From Paracoccus maritimus (GTDB lineage: Bacteria; Pseudomonadota; Alphaproteobacteria; Rhodobacterales; Rhodobacteraceae): a stretch of DNA of 64,000 nucleotides. The translations under genes and the position numbers were made by a program. Under the pieces are notes generated by a model that was given only the letters and a program-made list of their open reading frames with translations, was not told the origin of the DNA and did not search any database. Shown here piece after piece: positions 38,141 through 47,872 of this stretch (position 1 is the first letter of the stretch; the number at the start of each line of letters is the position of its first letter). The stretch covers positions 124,001 through 188,000 of the forward strand of contig NZ_JANAVZ010000006.1 of assembly GCF_025195095.1 (NCBI RefSeq), read 5' to 3'.

Positions 38141-39556
38141 TCAGTTGGAATTGGCCGAAAGATCGGACAAAGCCGACTGTGCATCACGATAGGCATTGGC
38201 GCCGGCCATCCATTCGGCCATTGCCGGTGCCGTTCGCGCGGCGTCAGACAGCGTCTGCATCTGGTCCAGGGCGCCGCCGATACGGCCCGCCTCGACCTCG
38301 GCATTGGCGCGCGACAGGACGGCGTCGGCATCGTCGCCCTCTCGCGGGGCAACCGAACGCGCGCCGGTCTGGGCCCTCAGGAAATTGGTCAGCGGGTTTC
38401 CCCCGCCGGTGGTACTGTCTTCGCGCAGCGAGGCACGCAATGCTGCGCGCGCGGCATCGCCGAAACCGGCTTGCAGACTGTCCAGACTGGGGACCTCGCG
38501 CGTCAGCGCATCCGGGGTGTCGATGCCTGCATCCTGCAGCGTCTGGCGCGCCTCATCCGGAGTGACGCCGCGATCCAACGCCGCCTGCAGCGCCGAAATG
38601 GCTGCGACCGCCTCGGCGCGTCGGGTGCTGTCCTCTGCCGCCTCTTGCAATTTCTGCGCCTCTTGCTGGGCGGCGGCGATATCGGTCTGCGCCGTTTCGG
38701 CGGCAGACTGGATCTGCTGTTCCAACGCTCCGGCCCGCTGTGCCAGCGCCTGGATGTTCTGCGCGGTTTCGGGATCGATGGTCGGCCGTGCGGCAAGTTC
38801 TTCGATGCGGGTGGATTGCTGTTCCAGTTGTTCCTGCAGCGCCTGGATCTGCGCGGCAGACTGGGCGACTGTCTCCGAGCTGTCCGCCCCAGCATCCCCG
38901 TTTTCCTGTGGCGCGGCCGCCGCAGCATCGGCCAGTTCGCTCCGCAGCGCGGCGACCTCTTCCTGCGCGGCGGCACGGGCAGCACTGACGGCGTCCGCGC
39001 GGATCGCATCGCTGTCGATCTGCGGTGCCACGGCTTCCGGGGTCTCATCAGGCAACCAGCCCGCCGGCAGGTGCGGAAGGGCCCAGATCGTCGCAGCCGC
39101 GCCCAGTCCGGCGGCAACAACCCCACCAAAGGCGACCGGCCAGAAGCCGGTTTTCCTGATCGTCACATTCTGTTGGGGCGTGGGTGCGGATGCAGGCGTT
39201 TCACGCAGAACAGCTTCCGCCGGCGCCTCGGTCACCGGGTTCGCCTTCTTTCCTTCGGCAGGTTCAGCTGCCTTGGTCTGACCTCTGGCGGGCGTCGCGG
39301 CTGCGCTGCTGGTGGCCGTCTTTGCCTTGGCTGCAGGACGTCCCTTGCCAGCATCGCCGACAAGGGTCGACTCGGCCGCGGCAATCTCGCCGCCGGTTGC
39401 GGCGGCAGGGGTACCGTCGCCCGACCCCACATCTTTCGCCTTCACTGTGCCGGGCTTCGCGGCCTGTCGCTTGCCGGCGGTCGCATCCTCGGCATCCTTG
39501 CCGGCCTTCGGGCCCTTGGGGTTGCTCGTGGTGTTCTTCTGGTCTGGTTTTGTCAC
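38141..39556 (-). CDS. mic60: Mic60-like (mitofilin domain) membrane protein
   Basis: A 471-residue protein with a cytoplasmic, Lys/Ala-rich low-complexity N-terminus (residues 1-130), one membrane helix (about 138-160), a long coiled coil (about 185-330), and a C-terminal mitofilin-like domain (TREVPSLDSLQAGFGDAARAALRAS to RIGGALDQMQTLSDAA). Alphaproteobacterial Mic60 is the ancestor of the mitochondrial cristae organiser and is found in heme operons; in Rhodobacter and Rhodopseudomonas it shapes intracytoplasmic membranes. The location between hemD and hemY supports the assignment. The coiled coil is very rich in Ala and Gln. Confidence 0.87.
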   Translation of the reverse strand: MTKPDQKNTTSNPKGPKAGKDAEDATAGKRQAAKPGTVKAKDVGSGDGTPAAATGGEIAAAESTLVGDAGKGRPAAKAKTATSSAAATPARGQTKAAEPAEGKKANPVTEAPAEAVLRETPASAPTPQQNVTIRKTGFWPVAFGGVVAAGLGAAATIWALPHLPAGWLPDETPEAVAPQIDSDAIRADAVSAARAAAQEEVAALRSELADAAAAAPQENGDAGADSSETVAQSAAQIQALQEQLEQQSTRIEELAARPTIDPETAQNIQALAQRAGALEQQIQSAAETAQTDIAAAQQEAQKLQEAAEDSTRRAEAVAAISALQAALDRGVTPDEARQTLQDAGIDTPDALTREVPSLDSLQAGFGDAARAALRASLREDSTTGGGNPLTNFLRAQTGARSVAPREGDDADAVLSRANAEVEAGRIGGALDQMQTLSDAARTAPAMAEWMAGANAYRDAQSALSDLSANSN

Positions 39557-39651
39557 GTCCTGTCCCCGTCATCTCATGCCACGGCGGCACAGCCGTCAAA
39601 GGCGTCTGCGCCAGACTAATCAGGCGCGGCGCTCTGCTCAACCCGCTGTGA

Positions 39652-40326
39652 TCACCATTGTTCCTTGTCCTGGCCCGAGACGAGGCGACGAATCGCCGCG
39701 ACGACCCCCGGCGCATCGGGGTGCCGTGCGGTCGCGGACCGTGCCATCGGGCCTGTCCAGACCGACAGGACGCCGGGTGCGATCGCGGCCAACCACAGCG
39801 GCGCGGTTGCCGCAGCCGCCGCCTGGGACAGCAATCCAGCCGACCGTGCCGACAGCAGCGGCACCACGACAGGATCGCTCTGCCCCAACAATTCCTGCGC
39901 CTGCTGCGACAAGGCGCAGGGCTGCTGGTCATAGACGATCACGCCTTCGACCGGCAGAGGACGCGCAACATGGACGCCGCGCGGATGCAGGGCGGCAAGC
40001 CCCGAGGCGGCAATCAGGGGGGCAAGGCCCTCGGCATCGCCCGGTCCTTCGATCACCTCGAAACCAGCCTCTCTGGCCACGGCCGCGCTGCGCGGCCCGA
40101 CGCAAAAGGCCGTGCGGCCGTTTCCCGGCCCGGCGGACGGGATCGCGTGGACCGACGTAAAGACCAGCGCGGCGGCGCTGGCCAGCCGGGCGGCGTCGTG
40201 TTCGACCGGCACGATCCGCAGAATCGGGGAAATGACGACTGGCAATTCCGGAACCATCGCGGCCAGCCGTCGCGAATCCGCCTCGGGACGGGTCAGCAGA
40301 AGCGTGGGCGCCTTGCGTGCTGGCAT
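39652..40326 (-). CDS. hemD: Uroporphyrinogen-III synthase
   Basis: A 224-residue HemD that closes hydroxymethylbilane to uroporphyrinogen III. HemD diverges quickly, but the family pattern is visible: LLLTRPEADSRRLA at the start, ALVFTSVHAIPSAG, FCVGPRSAAVAREAGFEVIEGPGDAEGL and AIAPGVLSVWTGPMARSATARH. It heads the minus-strand hemD-mic60-hemY unit and is divergent from tsaD. In relatives hemC usually lies upstream of hemD on the same strand; here no hemC is present, so it must be elsewhere. Confidence 0.85.
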   Translation of the reverse strand: MPARKAPTLLLTRPEADSRRLAAMVPELPVVISPILRIVPVEHDAARLASAAALVFTSVHAIPSAGPGNGRTAFCVGPRSAAVAREAGFEVIEGPGDAEGLAPLIAASGLAALHPRGVHVARPLPVEGVIVYDQQPCALSQQAQELLGQSDPVVVPLLSARSAGLLSQAAAAATAPLWLAAIAPGVLSVWTGPMARSATARHPDAPGVVAAIRRLVSGQDKEQW

Positions 40327-40391
40327 TGGCTTCCTTTCTGGCCGGTGCTACCTGATCAGGGGTAAGCGCCCCTTCCCCGCCCGGCAAGAGC

Positions 40392-41459
40392 ATGGACGAT
40401 CTGATTTTCCTTGGCATCGAAAGCAGTTGTGACGACACCGCCGCTGCTGTCGTCACAGGCGACAGGCGGATCCTGTCATCGGTCGTCAGCAGCCAGACCG
40501 ATCTGCATGCGGATTTTGGCGGCGTCGTTCCCGAAATCGCCGCACGCGCCCATGCCGAGCGTCTTGATCTGGCGGTCGAACAGGCGCTGAGCGAAGCCGG
40601 GATGGCGCTGCGCGATCTGTCGGGCGTCGCGGTGACCGCCGGGCCGGGCCTGATCGGTGGGGTGATGGCGGGCGTCATGTGCGCCAAGGGCATTGCGGCG
40701 GGTGCAGGACTGCCGCTGGTCGGTGTAAACCACCTGGCGGGCCATGCGCTGACGCCGCGCCTGACCGACGGCGTGGCCTTCCCCTATCTGATGCTGCTGG
40801 TCTCGGGCGGGCATTGCCAGTTCCTGCACGTGACCGCGCCCGAGGATTTCTCCCGCTTGGGCGGCACCATCGACGATGCGCCGGGCGAGGCGTTCGACAA
40901 GCTGGCAAAGCTGCTGGCCCTGCCCCAGCCCGGCGGCCCCGCAATCGAGGCCGAGGCCGCGCATGGCGACCCGGATCGTTTTGACCTGCCACGCCCGCTG
41001 TTGGACCGGCCGGGATGCGACATGTCGTTCTCGGGGCTGAAGACCGCCGCGTTGCGGTTGCGCGACCGGCTGATCGCGGAACAGGGCGGCCTGCGGCAAT
41101 CGGACCGGCAGGATCTGTGCGCCGCCTTCCAGACCGCCGTGGCCGAAGTTCTGGCCGAAAAATCGCGCCGGGCCTTGGCTGCCAGCCCGGTGCCGCTGCT
41201 GGCCGTGGCTGGTGGCGTCGCCGCGAACGGGACGATCCGGGCCGCGATTGAACGGGTGGCACAGGACCATGGCGCGCGGTTTCTTGCGCCCCCCCTGCGG
41301 CTGTGCACCGACAACGCCGCAATGATCGCATGGGCAGGGATCGAAAGGTTCCGACTGGGACACCGCGACGGGATGGACCTGACCGCCCGGCCGCGATGGC
41401 CGCTGGACAGCCATGCGACGCCGATGCTGGGCAGCGGCAAGAAGGGGGCAAAGGCATGA
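40392..41459 (+). CDS. tsaD: tRNA N6-adenosine threonylcarbamoyltransferase
   Basis: A 355-residue TsaD (Kae1/Gcp), which transfers threonylcarbamoyl to A37 of ANN-decoding tRNAs together with TsaB and Tsa[13 protein letters not shown] begins the ASKHA fold, [13 protein letters not shown] holds the metal-binding histidines, [10 protein letters not shown] and [15 protein letters not shown] are conserved, and [10 protein letters not shown] precedes the nucleotide region. The partner tsaB is at 50937. The stop overlaps the gpsA start by four bases. Divergent from hemD. Confidence 0.97.
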   Translation: MDDLIFLGIESSCDDTAAAVVTGDRRILSSVVSSQTDLHADFGGVVPEIAARAHAERLDLAVEQALSEAGMALRDLSGVAVTAGPGLIGGVMAGVMCAKGIAAGAGLPLVGVNHLAGHALTPRLTDGVAFPYLMLLVSGGHCQFLHVTAPEDFSRLGGTIDDAPGEAFDKLAKLLALPQPGGPAIEAEAAHGDPDRFDLPRPLLDRPGCDMSFSGLKTAALRLRDRLIAEQGGLRQSDRQDLCAAFQTAVAEVLAEKSRRALAASPVPLLAVAGGVAANGTIRAAIERVAQDHGARFLAPPLRLCTDNAAMIAWAGIERFRLGHRDGMDLTARPRWPLDSHATPMLGSGKKGAKA

Positions 41460-42397
41460 ACATCACGATCCTTGGGGCGGGCGCGTTCGGCACGGCGCTG
41501 GCGGTGGCCCTGTCGGTCAACGGACCGGTTACCCTTTGGGGGCGCAGGCTGGGGTCGGATCGTCAAAGCCCGCGTCTGCCCGGCGTCACGCTGCCGGCAG
41601 CGATCAACCTGACCGAGGATCTGGACACGGCCCTGAATGCGCAATGCCTGCTGCTGGGTCTGCCGGCACAGGCCTTGGGTGGATTTCTGGCCGACCATGC
41701 GGACGCACTGGACGGCAAGACGCTGGTCAGCACGGCCAAGGGGATCGATCTGACGCATCTGACCGGTCCTTCGTCGCTGATCGCGCAAGCCTGCCCGGCG
41801 GCGCATGTCGCGGTGTTGACCGGCCCATCGTTCGCCGCCGATATCGCACGCGGCCTGCCGACCGCGCTGACTCTGGCCTGCACCGATCCGAAGATCGGGC
41901 AGTCGTTGCAACACGCGTTTTCGACGCCGGTCTTGCGGCTTTACCGCACGACCGACGTTACCGGTGCGGAACTGGGCGGTGCGTTGAAGAACGTCATCGC
42001 CATCGCCGCCGGCATCGTGATCGGCGCAAGGCTGGGCGACAGTGCCCGCGCCGCGATCATCACGCGCGGCTTTGCCGAGATGACGCGACTGGCCGTCCGA
42101 CTGGGCGCGCGATCCGAAACCCTGACCGGATTGTCCGGGCTGGGCGATCTGACGCTGACCTGCACCTCGCCGCAGTCCCGCAATTTCCGCTTCGGACACG
42201 CGCTTGGCGAAGGGGCCGCGTTCGACACCACGACCACGGTGGAAGGCGTGGCGACCGCCCGCGCCGTCGCCCGACTGGCCGAACGGCTCGGCACCGACAT
42301 GCCGATCGCCGCGATGGTTGCCCGGCTTGCCGATGGCACGGTTTCGGTGGAAAAGGCGCTGGAAGACCTTATGAACCGCCCGCTGAAGGAGGAATGA
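41456..42397 (+). CDS. gpsA: Glycerol-3-phosphate dehydrogenase [NAD(P)+]
   Basis: A 313-residue enzyme that makes sn-glycerol-3-phosphate for phospholipids. The NAD(P) motif is [19 protein letters not shown]; substrate-site features are [42 protein letters not shown] and [22 protein letters not shown]. It is slightly shorter than the 330 residues usual. It starts by ATGA overlap with tsaD and ends just before yciI, so it is in the middle of a four-gene coupled run. Confidence 0.97.
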   Translation: MNITILGAGAFGTALAVALSVNGPVTLWGRRLGSDRQSPRLPGVTLPAAINLTEDLDTALNAQCLLLGLPAQALGGFLADHADALDGKTLVSTAKGIDLTHLTGPSSLIAQACPAAHVAVLTGPSFAADIARGLPTALTLACTDPKIGQSLQHAFSTPVLRLYRTTDVTGAELGGALKNVIAIAAGIVIGARLGDSARAAIITRGFAEMTRLAVRLGARSETLTGLSGLGDLTLTCTSPQSRNFRFGHALGEGAAFDTTTTVEGVATARAVARLAERLGTDMPIAAMVARLADGTVSVEKALEDLMNRPLKEE

Positions 42398-42669
42398 TGC
42401 CGCTTTTCGCCGTGATCTGCCGGGACAAGCCCGGCGCGCTTCAGACCCGTCTGGAGACCCGCGAGGCCCATCTGGCCTATATCGAGGCCACAGGTATCGT
42501 CCGCATGGCCGGGCCGCTGATCGAAGGCGGCGAAATGCGCGGTTCCCTGATCATCCTCGAGGCCGACGACCTTGCGTCCGCGCACGACTGGGCCGCCAAC
42601 GATCCCTACAAGGCCGCCGGTCTGTTCGACAGTGTCGAGGCGATCGAATGGAAGAAGGTGATCGGCTGA
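42397..42669 (+). CDS. YciI family protein
   Basis: A 90-residue YciI-like ferredoxin-fold protein. The DKPGALQTRLETREAHLAYIEATG helix, GPLIEGGEMRGSLIILEADDLASAHDWAANDPYKAAGLFDSV-type core (given here in outline) and the histidine of the start region are typical. The biochemical role is unknown. Two adjacent ATG codons precede it (42394 and 42397); AGGAGG at 42387-42392 spaces better to the second. The stop overlaps the next gene. Confidence 0.88.
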   Translation: MPLFAVICRDKPGALQTRLETREAHLAYIEATGIVRMAGPLIEGGEMRGSLIILEADDLASAHDWAANDPYKAAGLFDSVEAIEWKKVIG

Positions 42670-43082
42670 TGGCCTACTGGCTGTTCAAATCCGAACCCGA
42701 CGTGTTCGGCTGGGACGACCTGATCGCCAAGGGCAAGCAGGGCGAACAATGGGACGGCGTCCGCAACTATCAGGCGCGCAACAACATGCGCGCCATGAAG
42801 AAGGGCGAACTTGGGCTGTTCTATCATTCCAATATCGGCAAGGAGGCTGTCGGCATCGTCGAGGTGATCGCCGAGGCGCATCCGGATTCGACTGCCGCCG
42901 ATCCGAAATGGGAATGCGTGGATGTGAAGGCGGTGAAACCCCTGCCCCGCCCCGTCTCTCTGGATCAGGCGAAGGAAGAACCGCGCCTGAAGGATATGGT
43001 GCTGGTCAACAACAGCCGCCTGTCGGTCCAACCTGTGACCGAAGAAGAATGGGCAGTGGTGATGGAATTGGCAGGGCTGTAG
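42669..43082 (+). CDS. EVE domain protein
   Basis: A 137-residue EVE protein (PUA-like fold) that opens MAYWLFKSEPDVFGWDDL, has WDGVRNYQARNNMRAMKKGELGLFYHS and ends VTEEEWAVVMELAGL. EVE domains read modified bases in DNA or RNA; the stand-alone form found beside core genes is probably linked to tRNA or RNA modification, but the ligand is unknown. Its ATG overlaps the yciI stop, making it the last gene of the tsaD run. A hairpin follows at 43147. Confidence 0.93.
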   Translation: MAYWLFKSEPDVFGWDDLIAKGKQGEQWDGVRNYQARNNMRAMKKGELGLFYHSNIGKEAVGIVEVIAEAHPDSTAADPKWECVDVKAVKPLPRPVSLDQAKEEPRLKDMVLVNNSRLSVQPVTEEEWAVVMELAGL

Positions 43083-43146
43083 CCGCCTTCGCCCTGCGCA
43101 CTCCGGCCTGTCCGGACGCGCCCCATCCGCGTCCCCTCGCCGATCA

Positions 43147-43178
43147 AAGGGTTCCGGCCGCCAACGACCGGAACCCTT
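43147..43178 (+). terminator. Hairpin after the EVE gene
   Basis: Perfect 11-bp stem AAGGGTTCCGG with CCGGAACCCTT and a 10-base loop, 64 bases after the stop. The T run is only TT, so it is an imperfect terminator. The rest of the 290-base gap before the DUF4170 gene shows nothing else that I recognise. Confidence 0.6.
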
Positions 43179-43372
43179 CACCCCACGGCACGCCCCACAC
43201 CAACGCGCACCACCGCAGGTTCCGGATCCGGCCTTCTGGCCCGAACTGGTGGAAAGATACCCGCAGGCAGCGCGTCTGTGAAATCCAAAGCCCGTAGGGT
43301 TTTAGACAAACCCGCTTCATCTTGCTGCGCTGCCGCGTTAGGCTTTGCACATTCCGACAGCCAGGAGGCCAC

Positions 43373-43618
43373 ATGAGCCAGCGTCTTCACCTTGTCTTCG
43401 GCGGCGAACTGATCGACCCGCAATCCACCCAGTTCCGCAACACCGACGACATTCATATCGTCGGCATCTTCCCGAACTACGAAACCGCCTACAGCGCCTG
43501 GAAATCCGAGGCGCAGCGGACCGTGGACAGTGCCCATACGCGGTATTTCATCGCGCATCTTCACAGGCTGCGGGACGAGGAAACCGAAGTCAGCCCGACC
43601 GAGGAACTGGGCGACTGA
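43373..43618 (+). CDS. DUF4170 family protein
   Basis: An 81-residue soluble protein: MSQRLHLVFGGELIDPQSTQF, then DDIHIVGIFPNYETAYSAWKSEAQRTVDSAHTRYFIAHLHRL in outline. It matches the DUF4170 family, which usually lies directly upstream of a Kdo transferase and lpxK in Alphaproteobacteria, so a part in lipid A or lipopolysaccharide synthesis is likely but unproved. The ATG follows AGGAGG. The stop overlaps the next start (ATGA). Confidence 0.88.
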   Translation: MSQRLHLVFGGELIDPQSTQFRNTDDIHIVGIFPNYETAYSAWKSEAQRTVDSAHTRYFIAHLHRLRDEETEVSPTEELGD

Positions 43619-44796
43619 TGGCAATGTCCGGGTTGGGCAAGCTGGGTCTGTGGCTGCACTTGCGTGGCACGGCCCGAACGGACCACGCCCGGATATCCCT
43701 GCCCGAAGGCAGCGGGCCGGTTCTGATCATGCATGTTTCTGCAGATGCACAGCGGGCGGCAGCGCAGGTCGAGGCGCGACTGATCAGCAGCCGACCCACC
43801 CTGCGGATCCTGAGGCTTGGACAGGACGGCACCTCCGGTCCCGGCACCGACATCCACGCCGCTCGGGCCTTGCTGGAGGGGGCCAAGCCCGATGCGATGC
43901 TGCTGCTGGGAACGGACCTGCCCGCCGCGCTGATCGCGGCTGCCGCGCAGCGTGACCTGCCGATGATCCTGGGCGAGGCACGGCTGGACGGACCCGCCGG
44001 AAGATGGGGCCTGCGCGGCGCAATGCAACGCCAATTGCTTGCCAGCATGCGCGCAGTTCTGGTGACCGACCCGGCAAGCCACAGGAACGCGATAAGGATG
44101 GGCGCCGATCCGTCCCGCGTCGTGATGACCGGCACCGTGGCCGAGATCCGCGAACCCCTTGGTTGCACCGAGGCCGAACGAGAGGGCTTTGCGGAGCTTC
44201 TGCACGGCCGTCACGCCTGGCTTGCAGCCGCTGTTCCCGAGGCCGAGGAACAGGCCGTTCTGAACGCGCATCGGGCGGCGATGCGGCAATCGCATCGCGC
44301 CCTGCTGTTTCTGTCGCCGCGTGATACGTCCCGGATCGACGTGCTGGCCGAGACGGTCGAGGCACAGGGTTTGCTGGCCGGGCGACGCACCAGGGACGAG
44401 GAACCGACCGATGAGATTCATGTGATGATTACCGATGGCACGACCGAGATGGGCTTGTGGTATCGCCTTGCCCCGGTAACCTATATGGGCGGCACGCTGT
44501 CAGGCGACGACGCTGCGGCACGCCATCCTTTCGAACCAGCCGCGCTGGGATCGGCGATCGTGCATGGCCCCGCGACCTCGCGCCACCAGACGGAATGGCA
44601 GCAACTGGACGGGGCCGGCGCGGCGCGACTGGTCGCGGACGCGGACGGGCTGGCGACGGCCATTGCGGAATTGACCCAGCCCGATCTGGTCGCCGCGCTG
44701 GCAAGCAGCGCCTGGACGGTCAGCACGGGCGGCGCCGATGTCGCGAACCGTATCGCGGCGCCGGTTCTCGGCGCCCTGCAAGGTGTCCACGCATGA
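43618..44796 (+). CDS. waaA: Kdo transferase (WaaA) homologue, divergent
   Basis: A 392-residue glycosyltransferase of the WaaA (KdtA) family, expected to add Kdo to lipid A precursors. The C-terminal GT-B half is recognisable: [25 protein letters not shown] and [16 protein letters not shown]. The N-terminal half is unusual: where WaaA has H-x-S-VGE with the catalytic Glu, this protein has [10 protein letters not shown], and there is no clear N-terminal membrane anchor. It may be a second, specialised or inactive copy. The location between DUF4170 and lpxK supports lipid A work. Start by ATGA overlap; the stop overlaps lpxK. Confidence 0.85.
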   Translation: MAMSGLGKLGLWLHLRGTARTDHARISLPEGSGPVLIMHVSADAQRAAAQVEARLISSRPTLRILRLGQDGTSGPGTDIHAARALLEGAKPDAMLLLGTDLPAALIAAAAQRDLPMILGEARLDGPAGRWGLRGAMQRQLLASMRAVLVTDPASHRNAIRMGADPSRVVMTGTVAEIREPLGCTEAEREGFAELLHGRHAWLAAAVPEAEEQAVLNAHRAAMRQSHRALLFLSPRDTSRIDVLAETVEAQGLLAGRRTRDEEPTDEIHVMITDGTTEMGLWYRLAPVTYMGGTLSGDDAAARHPFEPAALGSAIVHGPATSRHQTEWQQLDGAGAARLVADADGLATAIAELTQPDLVAALASSAWTVSTGGADVANRIAAPVLGALQGVHA

Positions 44797-45791
44797 GACG
44801 CGCCCCCGGATTCTGGTATCGCAAGCCCCCCACGGTCGCGGCCCGCATCCTGTCGCCGCTTGGGGCGATCTACGCCCAGGCCACGGCCCGCCGTCTGTCG
44901 CAGGGAGCGCGCGAACGCGTTGGCGTGCCGGTGATCTGCGTGGGTAATCTGAATGCGGGTGGCACCGGAAAGACCCCGACAGTCATTCATCTGCAGCAGC
45001 ACCTGGAACAGCAGGGCATCACCGCCCATGTCGTCTCGCGCGGCTATGGCGGGTCCGCCAAGGGTCCGATGCGCGTCAACGAACGTCAGCACGATGCCGC
45101 GGAAACCGGCGACGAACCCTTGCTGATGTCGGCCTTCGGTCCCGTCTGGGTTGCCAACGACCGGGCGGCGGGCGCACGGGCCGCCGCCGCCGCGGGCGCC
45201 GAGACAATCATCCTGGACGACGGATTTCAGGATCCCGCGCTGGCGCATGACCTGTCGATCCTGGTGGTCGATGCCGCGAAAGGCTTTGGCAACACGCTGT
45301 GCCTGCCTGCCGGTCCCTTGCGCGAACCGGTGGCAACCGGGCTGTCCCGCGCCGATCTGCTGCTGAGCATCGGCCCGGCCGAAGCGCAGGCCCGCTTTAC
45401 GCCTCCGGACGGCGCGCCACCGCATCTTCGCGGCGATCTGGCGCCGTTGCGGACGGGCATCGATTGGACCGGGCATCGCGTCCTGGCCTTCGCCGGGATA
45501 GGCCACCCCGAGAAATTCTTCGCAACGCTGCAGGACCTTGGGGCCGAACTTGTTCGCGGCGAATCGCTGGATGACCACCAAAGCTTCACGCCTGCCCTGC
45601 TGACCCGCCTAGAATCCGAGGCACGGGCCAGGGGCGCGCAACTGGTGACCACAGAAAAAGACGCCGTGCGGCTGCCGTTGGCGTTCCGGCCAAAGGTTCT
45701 GGCGCTGCCCGTCAGGTTGCGCATCGCGGATGCCACGGCGCTGCACGATGCCTTGTCGAAGCTGTTTCCCCGATCCGAACAAGGCCGCTGA
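44793..45791 (+). CDS. lpxK: Tetraacyldisaccharide 4'-kinase
   Basis: A 332-residue LpxK that phosphorylates the 4' position of the lipid A disaccharide at the inner membrane. The P-loop is [41 protein letters not shown] and [21 protein letters not shown] are family motifs. An N-terminal amphipathic or membrane helix ([19 protein letters not shown]) anchors it. It starts with ATGA overlap on waaA and completes the lipid A unit. Confidence 0.96.
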   Translation: MRRAPGFWYRKPPTVAARILSPLGAIYAQATARRLSQGARERVGVPVICVGNLNAGGTGKTPTVIHLQQHLEQQGITAHVVSRGYGGSAKGPMRVNERQHDAAETGDEPLLMSAFGPVWVANDRAAGARAAAAAGAETIILDDGFQDPALAHDLSILVVDAAKGFGNTLCLPAGPLREPVATGLSRADLLLSIGPAEAQARFTPPDGAPPHLRGDLAPLRTGIDWTGHRVLAFAGIGHPEKFFATLQDLGAELVRGESLDDHQSFTPALLTRLESEARARGAQLVTTEKDAVRLPLAFRPKVLALPVRLRIADATALHDALSKLFPRSEQGR

Positions 45792-45979
45792 GGCGCGGTC
45801 GACAGTGGCTCGGGCGTCCTGCCCGGCAGGCCATCACGACCAGCCGAGGATTGCGCGGCCGCGGCTCTACCCGCCCGTCAGTTTGCCAAGGGTCTTTGCA
45901 ATTCGGCAATCAGTGCCGATATAGAGGCGCGAAGCCCCGCGCGGTCCCGCACCGCACCGACCGCCATGAAAGGACCGAC

Positions 45980-46063
45980 ATGTCCCGTAACGCCATGCAG
46001 AGGCTAAGCTTTTATCTTCTGGTGCTGCTGACGCTGTACGCGTCGCTTGCCGGTGCGGCCTGA
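45980..46063 (+). CDS. Possible 27-residue membrane peptide
   Basis: A short frame encoding MSRNAMQRLSFYLLVLLTLYASLAGAA, essentially one membrane helix with a basic start. AAAGGA lies eight bases before the ATG and the stop is ten bases before the next gene, which suggests a translated leader or small membrane protein. It could also be chance. Confidence 0.4.
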   Translation: MSRNAMQRLSFYLLVLLTLYASLAGAA

Positions 46064-46073
46064 GGGCGGACGC

Positions 46074-47054
46074 ATGGCAACGCGTTTCGGTGGTCGTTTT
46101 TCACCCGACATGCCGCGGGATCAGCGCCGCGCCCCACCCGGTCCGATGCGGCACCGGCTGGCATCGCGTCCGAAATGGGTGACGATCGCTGCCAGCCCGT
46201 TCCTGCTGACAGCATTCTTTCAGGCGCCGCTTGGCATGGTCACGGATCTCGCTGCATTCGGTGTCATCGCCGCCGCCATGTGGATGACGCGCGAAGGCCT
46301 GACCGCCGAGGCAGCCTATGACGCCCGCCGTGTCGCAAGGCGCCCCGCGATCCCCCGCAAGCTGTTCGGCGGCGTGCTGGCCGGTTTGGGTCTGGGTCTT
46401 GGCGCGGCCGAGCCCGGCGCGGTCGCGGGCGCATCCGTGATTGGCGTCGCCGGCCTTGCGCTGCACTGGCTTGCCTTCGGCGCCGATCCGATGCGTGACA
46501 AGGGAATGGACAACGCCGACAGCTTTCAGCAGAACCGCGCCGCCCGGATGATAGAAGAGGGCGAGGCGCATCTGGCCGAGATGCAGGACGCGATCGCCCG
46601 GATCGGCGATCGCAGGCTTGAGGCCCGCGTGGCAGTCTTCGCGGCAACGGTCGAGGATCTGTTCGACAGGGTCCGCGAGAATCCCGGCGATCTGTCCGCA
46701 GCGCGTCGATACATGGGGGTCTATCTCATGGGCGCGCGCGACGCGACGTCCAAGTTCGCGGCGCTGTATCCAAGGACCCAGGATCCCGGCACCCGCGTCG
46801 ATTACGAGACTTTTCTGGACGATCTGGAAAAGGATTTCAGCGCCCAGGCGGACAAGCTGCTGGACGGGGATCGCAACGATCTTGAGATCGAGATATCGGT
46901 ACTTCGTGAACGCCTGATGCGTGAAGGGGTTCGCCCCGCGCCAGAGCCGGTGGACACCGACGACACCAGGACGCGGATGCTGCGCAGCGAGGACGCGCGC
47001 AAGTTCGACGAACTGATCTCGTCGGATCGCGACGCGGCAAAATCGCGCCGCTAG
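46074..47054 (+). CDS. XpaC/5-bromo-4-chloroindolyl phosphate hydrolysis family protein
   Basis: A 326-residue protein with two to three membrane segments in residues 40-145 (WVTIAASPFLLTAFF, LFGGVLAGLGLGLGAAEPGAVAGASVIGVAGLALHWLAFG in outline) and a long helical cytoplasmic part with DATSKFAALYPRTQDP and ETFLDDLEKDFSAQADKLLDGDRNDLEIEISVL. This is the XpaC-like family, often found next to a TelA-type toxic-anion resistance gene. No such gene is adjacent here, where truA follows six bases later. Function unknown. Confidence 0.8.
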   Translation: MATRFGGRFSPDMPRDQRRAPPGPMRHRLASRPKWVTIAASPFLLTAFFQAPLGMVTDLAAFGVIAAAMWMTREGLTAEAAYDARRVARRPAIPRKLFGGVLAGLGLGLGAAEPGAVAGASVIGVAGLALHWLAFGADPMRDKGMDNADSFQQNRAARMIEEGEAHLAEMQDAIARIGDRRLEARVAVFAATVEDLFDRVRENPGDLSAARRYMGVYLMGARDATSKFAALYPRTQDPGTRVDYETFLDDLEKDFSAQADKLLDGDRNDLEIEISVLRERLMREGVRPAPEPVDTDDTRTRMLRSEDARKFDELISSDRDAAKSRR

Positions 47055-47060
47055 ACCCGA

Positions 47061-47852
47061 ATGCACCGTTTCGCGCTGAAGATCGAATATGACGGCAGAC
47101 CGTTTGCGGGATGGCAGGCGCAGGCCGATCAGCCCTCGGTGCAGGAAGCCGTAGAACGCGCGCTGGCGCGGCTGGATCGCGGTTTTGCCGAAGGCGCCCG
47201 TATCTCGGCCGCAGGACGCACCGACGCCGGGGTCCATGCCACTTCCCAAATCGCCCATGCCGACCTGCAGCGCGACTGGGACCCGTTCAGGCTGCGCGAG
47301 GCATTGAACTTTCACCTCAAGCCCGCGCCGATCGCGATCCTGGACACAGCCCGTACCGATGCAGACTTCCATGCCCGGTTCTCGGCCGTGGAAAGGCGCT
47401 ATGTGTTTCGTCTGATCGCGCGACGGGCGCCGCTGACGCATCTGCGCGGCCTTGCCTGGCAGGTCCAGAATTCGCTGGATCTGGACGCCATGCGACAGGC
47501 CGCCGCGCATCTGGTCGGCCACCACGATTTTACCACGTTCAGATCATCGATCTGCCAGGCGAAAAGCCCGGTCAAGACACTGGATGAGATCGCCATCGAC
47601 CGGCTGGAACAGCCGCATGGACATGAGTATCGCTTTCACCTGCGGGCGCGGTCCTTCCTGCACAATCAGGTGCGTTCCATCGTCGGCACCTTGGAACGGG
47701 TCGGCGCGGGTGCGTGGCCGTCCGGGCGTGTCGGCGACGCGCTGGCGGCACGCGATCGCGCGGCTTGCGGCCCGGTCTGCCCGCCCTACGGCCTGTATCT
47801 AAGCGGCGTGCGCTATCCGGACGATCCCTTCGCGGCTGCCGGACATCCTTAG
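47061..47852 (+). CDS. truA: tRNA pseudouridine synthase A
   Basis: A 263-residue TruA that modifies positions 38 to 40 of the anticodon stem-loop. The opening [18 protein letters not shown], the catalytic [11 protein letters not shown] with Asp55, and the C-terminal [20 protein letters not shown] are the family motifs. It begins six bases after the XpaC-like gene and converges on the epimerase gene with 20 bases between the stops. Complete length. Confidence 0.97.
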   Translation: MHRFALKIEYDGRPFAGWQAQADQPSVQEAVERALARLDRGFAEGARISAAGRTDAGVHATSQIAHADLQRDWDPFRLREALNFHLKPAPIAILDTARTDADFHARFSAVERRYVFRLIARRAPLTHLRGLAWQVQNSLDLDAMRQAAAHLVGHHDFTTFRSSICQAKSPVKTLDEIAIDRLEQPHGHEYRFHLRARSFLHNQVRSIVGTLERVGAGAWPSGRVGDALAARDRAACGPVCPPYGLYLSGVRYPDDPFAAAGHP

Positions 47853-47872
47853 GCCGCTGACCGCATTTCCGG

